NCBI GenBank assembly: GCA_900542235.1
Contig: UQNB01000099.1
Span: forward strand, 1-5,475
DNA from: an uncultured Collinsella sp.
GTDB lineage: Bacteria > Actinomycetota > Coriobacteriia > Coriobacteriales > Coriobacteriaceae
DNA length: 5,475 nucleotides
Reading direction: 5' to 3'
Part shown: positions 1-5,475 of the stretch, in pieces
Layout: every line of letters starts with the position of its first letter
Position numbering within the stretch: position 1 is the first letter of the stretch
Program-made: the position numbers and the translations under genes
The notes under the pieces: generated by a model
What the model was told of the DNA's origin: nothing
Database searches by the model: none
Seen by the model: only the letters and a program-made list of their open reading frames with translations

Positions 1-42
1 CAGGCGCGTGCCGGACCCGCCGGCGAGGATGATGCCTTTCAT
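1..42 (-). CDS. rmlA: Glucose-1-phosphate thymidylyltransferase, N-terminal 14 codons only (partial)
   Basis: The reading frame begins with ATG at 42-40 and runs off the left edge of the window. It gives MKGIILAGGSGTRL, the nucleotide-binding signature of sugar-phosphate nucleotidyltransferases (GGxGTRL). The wording 'MKGIILAGGSGTRL' is typical of RmlA/RfbA, which makes dTDP-glucose, the first step towards dTDP-rhamnose. A GAAAGG ribosome binding site (52-57) overlaps the end of the preceding glycosyltransferase gene, and only 3 bp separate the two genes, so they are surely co-transcribed. With 14 residues, other members of the family (GlmU, UTP- or CTP-dependent enzymes) cannot be excluded. 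The rhamnosyltransferase-like neighbour favours the dTDP-rhamnose role. Confidence 0.75.
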   Translation of the reverse strand, partial: MKGIILAGGSGTRL

Positions 43-45
43 TGG

Positions 46-915
46 CTATAACCTTTCATTTCTTGCTGCCCTGCGGCCAGCGCGATTTCCGAGAAGGCGG
101 GCGCAGCAATCGACTCCGAAAGCAACGAACTCGCCAAGATTTCCCTCTCGTAGAAGTTGCGACGAAACCATCTTGGCGAGCCGGCTTCCTTCACCAATCT
201 CACTTGCATGCATGAGTTCGTCTGCATGCGTTTCGAGAAAGAAGCCAACAGCGCGGTTGCGGGCAAACTGTTGGGATGGCGTCAAGTTATGCGAGTGATA
301 GACCTCTGCACGCGGCTCGTAAGCCACCTTCAACCCTGAGGCGATAAACCTTGCCGCCATGAGCATGTCCTCGTTGGTGTTAACGTGCTCGAATCCGCCG
401 CATTTGAGATATGCAGTTCGTCGATAAGCGGAACAGGCATCAGATGCAAAAAAAGTCTTAATACCGAGTTTCTCGAGATCACATTTGGAACGAACGGATG
501 GCCGGTCGGGATAGTTGAAACCACGCACCAGCTGTTCAAAACGTCGGGCATCCGCCTTAGGCAGCTGCCTGCCGCTTACGAGAGCGATATCGGAATCATC
601 AAGCATGGGAGCAACAAGCCGCTCCAGGTAATCATCAGAAACAGGCACAGCATCTTGGGTAAGGAAGCATACAAAGTCACCCCTCGACTCCCTTAGTGCC
701 ATGTCTCTTGTGGTGCCGTGGTTGAAATCCTGGCGATCAATCTTCAGAAGGCGGACTCTTTTGTGCTGCCGGACCAGCTCTATAGTTTTATCTTCCGAAG
801 CGGAATCAACGATAAGGATATCAACCGGCTGAATAGACTGGTGTTCGAGGGCAATTAAAAGCCCATCGATTTCATGCTCAGCATTAAGAGTCGGAATGAT
901 GACGGATATTTCCAT
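46..915 (-). CDS. Family 2 glycosyltransferase, rhamnosyltransferase-like
   Basis: This 289-residue protein has the GT-A fold pattern of family GT2: an N-terminal nucleotide-sugar binding strand (MEISVIIPTLN, residues 1-11), the LIVDSASEDKT strand with Asp37, the metal-site strand FLTQDA (Asp88), and an acceptor-side NTNEDML motif (Glu182-Asp183). FNHGTTRD (residues 64-71) and ASDACSAYRR followed by GGF are hallmarks of dTDP-rhamnose-using transferases of polysaccharide clusters. No signal peptide or clear membrane segment is seen, so it probably works at the cytoplasmic face on lipid-linked intermediates. Its ATG directly abuts the TAG of the upstream sugar transferase gene, and an AAGGAGAGG ribosome binding site lies inside that gene's end, which implies translational coupling. 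The rhamnose donor is an inference, supported by the rmlA start immediately downstream. The length is normal for the family. Confidence 0.85.
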   Translation of the reverse strand: MEISVIIPTLNAEHEIDGLLIALEHQSIQPVDILIVDSASEDKTIELVRQHKRVRLLKIDRQDFNHGTTRDMALRESRGDFVCFLTQDAVPVSDDYLERLVAPMLDDSDIALVSGRQLPKADARRFEQLVRGFNYPDRPSVRSKCDLEKLGIKTFFASDACSAYRRTAYLKCGGFEHVNTNEDMLMAARFIASGLKVAYEPRAEVYHSHNLTPSQQFARNRAVGFFLETHADELMHASEIGEGSRLAKMVSSQLLREGNLGEFVAFGVDCCARLLGNRAGRRAARNERL

Positions 916-1617
916 CTATCGGCCCGTCCTCTCCTTGCCAAACATGGCGCCGAAAGTGCCAGCAAAACACTTCCAATCCATTCGGAAACAACGGTTCCGC
1001 ACGTAATGCAATTCGATTTTTTGGCGCAGACCGCTTTCAAATGACGCATCGTTGCGATCCGTCGCCTGCCATAACCCGGTAATTCCAGGTTGAACCGAAA
1101 GAAATACAACCTTATCCTCATCAGAAAAATGCATTTCGAGTTCATCACGCGTAATGGGACGAGGACCGATAACGGATAAATCACCATTTAAAACATTAAG
1201 AAACTGCGGCATCTCATCGATAGAGCACTTACGAATAAACTGCCCGACCTTAGTGATGCGCGGATCGTTATCGACCTTGCGCTCAATTTCCCACTGATGC
1301 AGCTGCTCAAAATTTAAATACTTCTGAACATTGCCAGCATCGGCAACCATGCTGCGCAGCTTAAAGATCTTAATGACCTTGCCATTTTTGCCAATTCGCT
1401 CCTGGGTGTACAAGGGACTACCCGGAGACTCTAGACAAATCAGGACGCACACAAGACCCACTGGAATGAATAAAATAGCGATCGCCATAAGACTAAACAC
1501 AAGGTCAAACAGCCTCTTGACGATGCGATACCCAAGCGTACCGCTCGGCTTTATCTTATTGAAAGCCAGCGCACCAACCGTTGATGTACAACTCTCTGTT
1601 ACTTCTTTAGCAGTCAC
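916..1617 (-). CDS. Polyprenyl-phosphate sugar-1-phosphate transferase (initiating glycosyltransferase)
   Basis: This 233-residue protein belongs to the bacterial sugar transferase family (PglC/WcaJ/WbaP C-terminal domain), which transfers a sugar-1-phosphate from a UDP-sugar to undecaprenyl phosphate and so starts capsule or exopolysaccharide repeat units. Visible landmarks are a hydrophobic hairpin (about residues 36-62), the SPGSPLYTQERIGKNG basic segment, KIFKLRSM, the catalytic Asp134-Glu135 dyad in KCSIDEMPQFLNVL, GPRP (151-154) and QPGITGLWQ (176-184). It lacks the four-helix N-terminal half of WcaJ/WbaP, so it is the short PglC/CpsE-tail form. The start is a GTG, since no ATG occurs before residue 44. 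The only ribosome binding site candidate, AGGGAC, lies in the 3' arm of a hairpin, so initiation may be weak or controlled. The sugar it transfers cannot be read from the sequence. Base composition is more AT-rich than loaP upstream. Confidence 0.9.
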   Translation of the reverse strand: MTAKEVTESCTSTVGALAFNKIKPSGTLGYRIVKRLFDLVFSLMAIAILFIPVGLVCVLICLESPGSPLYTQERIGKNGKVIKIFKLRSMVADAGNVQKYLNFEQLHQWEIERKVDNDPRITKVGQFIRKCSIDEMPQFLNVLNGDLSVIGPRPITRDELEMHFSDEDKVVFLSVQPGITGLWQATDRNDASFESGLRQKIELHYVRNRCFRMDWKCFAGTFGAMFGKERTGR

Positions 1618-1629
1618 GATAAAACTTAC

Positions 1630-1647
1630 GTCCCTGTCCCCAGGAAC
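1630..1647 (-). other. Hairpin in the gap between loaP and the sugar transferase gene
   Basis: On the minus strand GTTCCTGGGGACAGGGAC folds into a 6-bp stem (one G-U pair) with the hexaloop GGGGAC. It ends 12 nt before the GTG start of the sugar transferase gene, and its 3' arm contains that gene's only ribosome binding site candidate. A run of eight Gs lies directly upstream. The bases GTAAGTTTTAT follow, too broken a T-tract for a good terminator. The GGGGACAGGGAC core resembles REP-type repeats scattered in many bacterial genomes, which is recollection rather than proof. It could be a repeat remnant, a translation-control hairpin or a weak pause site acted on by LoaP. Confidence 0.45.
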
Positions 1648-1699
1648 CCCCCCCGTCCATGAATCAAAATGCGAACGAATTGCCGGTGCAACGTCTCCC

Positions 1700-2290
1700 T
1701 TACGTTTTGCTGGGCACGTCGAGCGGAAGTAACTCCCTAAATGCGGAGTCGCCTTCGCCCACGTCCACCAGGCACCAGCGTTTATGACGGTCGATCTTCT
1801 TTACACGGGCCTCTTGCCCCACCAAGGGACCCTGCTCTATGTGCAACACGCCGTCTTCTATGCGCGCAACGCTGTTACGCACCACGCCGTCGTCGTCCAG
1901 CACACTGCGGTACCAGCCCTGCGCGTCGTCCGGCATGGGCATGTACGCCCGCTCCCTACTGCCGGCGATGCGGCAGCCAAAGCTCAACTGGGCCAAAGCC
2001 CTATCGAGCGCGGCAGCATCGTGCGTAGCGACGAAGAAATATTCCTTGTACATGGGTTTGGTTTGGAGCGACCAGGCACCGTCCCGCTTAAACCAGAACT
2101 CCTTTTGCATCACAAAAGCGTCCTGCATAAGGTTGTGCGGGATAATGCGGCGGACCTTTTCGCAGGTCTCGCGCTCTTTTCCATGGGGGGTGTGAACCAG
2201 ATACCAGCGAACGCGGCCGTGCTGGCTGCTGATGGTGGCGCCGTTAAAAGCGCCTGGCAGCTGCTCTTGGCGCCGTGCCGTCTGTTCCAT
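1700..2290 (-). CDS. loaP: NusG-family processive antiterminator, LoaP type
   Basis: This 196-residue paralogue of NusG rides on RNA polymerase and suppresses termination in long operons. The NGN domain starts at WYLVHTPHGKERETCEKV (residues 29-46) and runs to about residue 104, including KPMYKEYFFV (78-87), the usual lead into the last core strands. A linker leads to a KOW domain (about 151-178) with the sequence EQGPLVGQEARVKKIDRHKR, characteristic of LoaP rather than of housekeeping NusG or RfaH. Position as first gene of a polysaccharide operon fits the family's habit. I chose the ATG at 2290 because AAAGGGGGGG sits 7 nt upstream; a TTG at 2326 would add 12 residues but has no comparable site. 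An 83-bp gap separates it from the next gene. The general NusG-paralogue call is firm; the LoaP subgroup is likely but read by eye. Confidence 0.8.
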   Translation of the reverse strand: MEQTARRQEQLPGAFNGATISSQHGRVRWYLVHTPHGKERETCEKVRRIIPHNLMQDAFVMQKEFWFKRDGAWSLQTKPMYKEYFFVATHDAAALDRALAQLSFGCRIAGSRERAYMPMPDDAQGWYRSVLDDDGVVRNSVARIEDGVLHIEQGPLVGQEARVKKIDRHKRWCLVDVGEGDSAFRELLPLDVPSKT

Positions 2291-2297
2291 GTTCTCG

Positions 2298-2307
2298 CCC
2301 CCCCTTT
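2298..2307 (-). promoter_or_regulatory. Ribosome binding site of loaP
   Basis: Minus-strand AAAGGGGGGG lies 7 nt before the ATG at 2290. It decides the start in favour of this ATG over the in-frame TTG at 2326. The seven-G run is a homopolymer in which slipped-strand length changes would alter spacing to the start codon. Confidence 0.6.
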
Positions 2308-2310
2308 GGC

Positions 2311-2327
2311 TTTGCGATGCACGCAAA
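2311..2327 (-). promoter_or_regulatory. Hairpin in the loaP leader
   Basis: The minus-strand leader contains TTTGCG, the loop TGCAT, then CGCAAA: a perfect 6-bp stem with a 5-nt loop. It ends 3 nt before the ribosome binding site. LoaP and related antiterminators are known to load at RNA hairpins in the leaders of their target operons, so this is a candidate loading site; it could equally modulate loaP translation. The assignment is inference from position. Confidence 0.4.
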
Positions 2328-2380
2328 TGCAGGGGCGTTTAGAACAGGCTTCTCGCTCGCAGCTAGGCGCAGTCGCAAAA

Positions 2381-2395
2381 GTACAGGTTTTTGTA
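2381..2395 (+). repeat. Left arm of a 15-bp inverted repeat flanking the operon promoter
   Basis: GTACAGGTTTTTGTA is the exact reverse complement of 2488-2502. Partial similarity continues outward: both copies carry CAAAA on the outer side, with two bases fewer before GTAC in this copy. It lies between the predicted transcription start and the loaP hairpin, so it is transcribed in the present orientation. It is a candidate crossover site of an invertible DNA segment. Confidence 0.8.
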
Positions 2396-2411
2396 TCTTT
2401 CGACATAGGCA

Positions 2412-2440
2412 ATTATACGAGCAATTAATCAGCGATTGCC
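2412..2440 (-). promoter_or_regulatory. Promoter of the polysaccharide operon, inside the inverted repeats
   Basis: On the minus strand a perfect TATAAT (2412-2417) lies 17 bp from GGCAAT (2435-2440), a poor -35 match, so an activator or an upstream AT-rich element may be needed. The predicted start is near 2405, which gives a leader of about 115 nt before loaP. The promoter lies wholly between the 15-bp inverted repeats, so inversion of the segment would point it away from loaP towards the thrS terminators. Confidence 0.65.
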
Positions 2441-2487
2441 CAGATTACGCAAAATGTCCTGCCGGTAGATACATCTCCATACCCCTC

Positions 2488-2502
2488 TACAAAAACCTGT
2501 AC
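2488..2502 (-). repeat. Right arm of the 15-bp inverted repeat
   Basis: TACAAAAACCTGTAC on the plus strand is the perfect reverse complement of 2381-2395, 92 bp away. This copy sits in a dyad: ACAAAAA (2489-2495), an 8-bp centre (2496-2503), then TTTTTGT (2504-2510). That matches the layout of tyrosine-recombinase core sites, two inverted binding arms around a 6-8 bp crossover region. Binding by a repressor is an alternative reading. Confidence 0.8.
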
Positions 2503-2515
2503 CTTTTTGTGCAAC

Positions 2516-2542
2516 AAAAAAGCCGCTCAACCAGCGGCTTTT
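2516..2542 (-). terminator. Rho-independent terminator, likely bidirectional
   Basis: A perfect 7-bp stem AGCCGCT (2521-2527) and AGCGGCT (2533-2539) encloses a 5-nt loop. It is flanked by A-runs on the left and T-runs on the right, so it ends in a U-tract in both directions; the minus-strand tract (six Ts) is the better one. It follows the stronger thrS terminator and sits just outside the right inverted-repeat arm. It could back up thrS termination and also stop plus-strand transcripts made if the neighbouring promoter segment is inverted. Confidence 0.8.
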
Positions 2543-2556
2543 CTAATTTTGGCAGG

Positions 2557-2592
2557 AAAAAAGGCGACCGCCCTGTGTGGACGGTCGCCTTT
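2557..2592 (-). terminator. Rho-independent terminator of thrS
   Basis: The 8-bp stem GGCGACCG (2563-2570) pairs with CGGTCGCC (2582-2589) around an 11-nt loop and extends through an A/T-paired base. On the minus strand it is followed by six Ts (2557-2562). It begins 22 nt past the thrS stop codon. Confidence 0.9.
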
Positions 2593-2614
2593 GTTAATTG
2601 TTGTGAAGCTTGCC

Positions 2615-4378
<1,764 letters not shown>

Positions 4379-4448
4379 GGGTATGTTTTCTCCTCTCGGA
4401 TGCCTGGTGCAAGTGTGTGCGATGCGCTCGGCGTTTTTGACTTGCATC

Positions 4449-4476
4449 ATTATAGGCAGGTTGCCTTGGTATACAA
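4449..4476 (-). promoter_or_regulatory. Promoter of thrS
   Basis: On the minus strand TATAAT (4449-4454) lies 16 bp from TTGTAT (4471-4476), which matches the first three bases of a -35 box. Transcription would start near 4442, giving a leader of about 64 nt. That is too short for a T-box, so thrS is not visibly under tRNA-sensing control here. Confidence 0.65.
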
Positions 4477-4480
4477 GCGC

Positions 4481-4505
4481 CCGCCGCACCTTAATGGCAC
4501 GGCGG
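4481..4505 (-). terminator. GC-rich hairpin between the zinc-ribbon gene and thrS (possible weak terminator)
   Basis: In minus-strand RNA CCGCCGUGCC, loop AUUAA, GGUGCGGCGG forms a continuous 10-bp stem with two adjacent G-U pairs. On the plus strand the same positions would be C-A mismatches, so the structure belongs to minus-strand transcripts. It lies 111 nt past the zinc-ribbon stop codon and only 4 bp upstream of the thrS -35 box. No proper U-tract follows (GCGCTTGTAT), so termination would be incomplete or Rho-assisted. The remaining gap 4506-4615 is GC-rich, with no gene or other element that I can support. Confidence 0.4.
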
Positions 4506-4615
4506 TCGATTTTCTACGCATGCTTCATCGTGTGGGGCGGGGCTGCGGGGCGCGCGTCTGCCTTTCGCATGGCGCGCGGTGCCCGTGGCTTGCGGCCGGC
4601 CCGGCGATGGATGCG

Positions 4616-5047
4616 TTACTGGATGCGAGTTCGGCAGTAGGGGCAGACCTTCCAGTGCGCATCGAGCGGGCGATGGCAGCTGGGGCACACGTTGCGAACC
4701 TGGGTGTCGCACACCGGGCACACCACAAAGTCCTTCTCGATGGGCGCGCCGCACTGCGGGCAGGTGCCGTACTGGGCAAGCTGGCGCTCGCGCAGGGCCA
4801 TGTCCAGCTCCTGCTCCTCGCGGTCGGAGGCGTAGGAGTGCGGACGCAGGACCAGGTAGGCGATGAGGCCCACAAACGGGATGAGGGCGATGATGCCCCA
4901 TGCCACGTAGGCGCTGGCGCCGCGGCGGCGAGCATCGATGAACACATAGACGACCGACAGCACATACAGGGCGATGATAAAGCCAACGAAGGCATAGACG
5001 ACGCCCATAAGCTGCGGCGACATGAGCTCAGAGATGTACTTGGACAT
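4616..5047 (-). CDS. Small membrane protein with double zinc ribbon, function unknown
   Basis: The 143-residue protein has two predicted transmembrane helices (about residues 13-37 and 46-67) joined by the short basic loop DARRRGAS. A charged, probably helical linker follows (about 73-93), then four CxxC knuckles: CPQC (96-99), CPVC (110-113), CPSC (121-124) and CPYC (135-138). These make two zinc-ribbon units of the double-zinc-ribbon type. The membrane half resembles the short two-helix segment at the N terminus of phospholipase D-like membrane proteins. The basic loop suggests that both termini are outside or both inside; the zinc ribbons are probably cytoplasmic. The start at 5047 has GAAAGG 8 nt upstream. 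It is separated from thrS by its own promoter and is probably a single-gene unit. No enzymatic motif is visible, so a scaffold or protein/nucleic-acid binding role is only a guess. Confidence 0.85.
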   Translation of the reverse strand: MSKYISELMSPQLMGVVYAFVGFIIALYVLSVVYVFIDARRRGASAYVAWGIIALIPFVGLIAYLVLRPHSYASDREEQELDMALRERQLAQYGTCPQCGAPIEKDFVVCPVCDTQVRNVCPSCHRPLDAHWKVCPYCRTRIQ

Positions 5048-5100
5048 TACGGGTACCTTTCGGGATAGTTACAGCTCGGTTAAGTTTACCACGGGGTTTG

Positions 5101-5106
5101 TTTATA
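5101..5106 (-). promoter_or_regulatory. Possible -10 box for the zinc-ribbon gene
   Basis: Minus-strand TATAAA lies 54 bp upstream of the start codon. No convincing -35 box is found at 16-18 bp, so this is a weak call. An alternative is TAAACT nearer the gene. Transcription from further upstream, through the repeat array, is also possible. Confidence 0.3.
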
Positions 5107-5147
5107 TGGGACCACGGCTAGACGCGGGGCTGGCGCGGACACAAACA

Positions 5148-5362
5148 TCTCAATCTGTAACAGGTGGCAGCGGAATCCAAGTCTAGATGTTACAGATCAA
5201 GACACAGGGGTCCCTCCCCGACTTCAATCTCGATCTGTAACATCTTGGGCCCCAAAACCCCTCTTACTGTTACAGATCGAGACATTCAAAATCCACCGGA
5301 AGGTTTGTCTCGATCTGTAACATCTAGAACCCAAATCCTCGTCTAACTGTTACAGATCGAGA
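5148..5362. repeat. Array of six alternating 15-bp repeats with exact 40-bp period
   Basis: The repeat TCTCGATCTGTAACA occurs on the plus strand at 5148-5162 (variant TCTCAATC), 5228-5242 and 5308-5322. Its reverse complement occurs at 5188-5202 (variant GATCAAGA), 5268-5282 and 5348-5362. All starts are exactly 40 bp apart and all five spacers are 25 bp. The spacers within each head-to-head pair (5163-5187, 5243-5267, 5323-5347) resemble one another, roughly 14-16 of 25 positions by eye for the two comparisons made. The linkers between pairs (5203-5227, 5283-5307) do not. The array is therefore best read as three tandem copies of a 55-bp palindromic element (15-bp arm, 25-nt loop, 15-bp arm), separated by unrelated 25-bp linkers. 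No cas gene or transposase is in view. A REP/MITE-like element or a protein-binding array are the likely explanations. Confidence 0.9.
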
Positions 5363-5475
5363 CGAACGGTTGCCGTAGTTGTTGGCAGACGAGGTTGTCG
5401 ACGTTGCCGAGCCTCCCCTCGCCTGCCGTTGGCGGGGGTTGCGGGGCCGGTCGCCCGCATGCCGCCCTGAGCCTT
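5363..5475. other. Right-edge stretch without a recognised gene
   Basis: This GC-rich end holds an imperfect hairpin (CCCC-T-CGCC at 5415-5423 against GGCGGGGG at 5431-5438) without a T-tract. All three minus-strand frames are open from the window edge into the repeat array, so the 3' end of an unseen gene could lie here with its stop codon in a repeat copy. None of the translations shows a recognisable family, and I make no gene call. Confidence 0.4.

Noticed and set aside
2291..2326. TTG start at 2326 for loaP
   Set aside because: It overlaps the leader hairpin and has no good ribosome binding site, while the ATG at 2290 follows AAAGGGGGGG at proper spacing.
2381..2502. The 15-bp inverted repeat as an RNA hairpin or attenuator
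   Set aside because: The predicted transcript starts between the arms, near 2405, so only the left arm is in the operon's RNA. The upstream terminators should stop thrS transcripts from covering both arms.
4379..4442. T-box riboswitch upstream of thrS
   Set aside because: The predicted leader is about 64 nt, far too short for a T-box, and no T-box sequence or terminator/antiterminator pair is visible.
4379..4489. N-terminal extension of thrS to 4489
   Set aside because: The extension spans the predicted promoter and leader, resembles no TGS domain, and the ATG at 4378 has a strong ribosome binding site.
5164..5346. 60-codon plus-strand open frame
   Set aside because: Most of it is translation of the repeat array, and it has no ribosome binding site or recognisable protein feature.
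5148..5362. CRISPR array
   Set aside because: The repeats alternate in orientation, are only 15 bp, half of the spacers resemble one another, and no cas gene is present. The regular spacing alone is not enough.
5415..5438. Terminator at the right edge
   Set aside because: The stem contains a bulge and neither strand has a T-tract after it, so it is likely just GC-rich sequence.

Overview
The window looks like a chromosomal segment of a fairly GC-rich gut actinobacterium of the class Coriobacteriia, most likely Collinsella or a close relative. This is an inference from the strong G/C preference at third codon positions in thrS and its neighbour, the LoaP-type NusG paralogue leading a polysaccharide operon, and the general character of the proteins. 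No 16S or other phylogenetic marker is present. Every recognised gene is on the minus strand, so transcription runs from high to low coordinates.

Reading right to left: 5363-5475 holds nothing I can name. 5148-5362 is a strikingly regular array of six 15-bp repeats in alternating orientation, spaced exactly 40 bp apart. 4616-5047 encodes a small membrane protein with a double zinc ribbon. A short GC-rich gap holds a hairpin and the thrS promoter. 2615-4378 is thrS (threonyl-tRNA synthetase), which lacks the usual N-terminal TGS domain, and two tandem hairpin terminators follow it.

Next comes a 200-bp control region. It has a 15-bp perfect inverted repeat (2381-2395 and 2488-2502) enclosing 92 bp with a perfect TATAAT box, pointed at the polysaccharide operon. 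This layout is what an invertible, phase-variable promoter looks like. The operon then runs loaP (processive antiterminator, 1700-2290), a polyprenyl-phosphate sugar-1-phosphate transferase (916-1617), a family 2 glycosyltransferase resembling rhamnosyltransferases (46-915), and the first 14 codons of a nucleotidyltransferase, probably rmlA/rfbA (1-42).

The operon fits capsule or exopolysaccharide synthesis. The sugar transferase loads the first sugar onto the lipid carrier, the glycosyltransferase adds a further sugar (plausibly rhamnose), and RmlA begins dTDP-rhamnose synthesis. LoaP would let polymerase run through a long operon, and the putative promoter switch would turn the whole surface glycan on or off. 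The genes from 46 to about 1620 are visibly richer in A+T than loaP and thrS, consistent with an exchangeable polysaccharide cassette placed behind a resident control region. Function assignments are from reading protein motifs; the promoter switch and the role of the repeat array are hypotheses.
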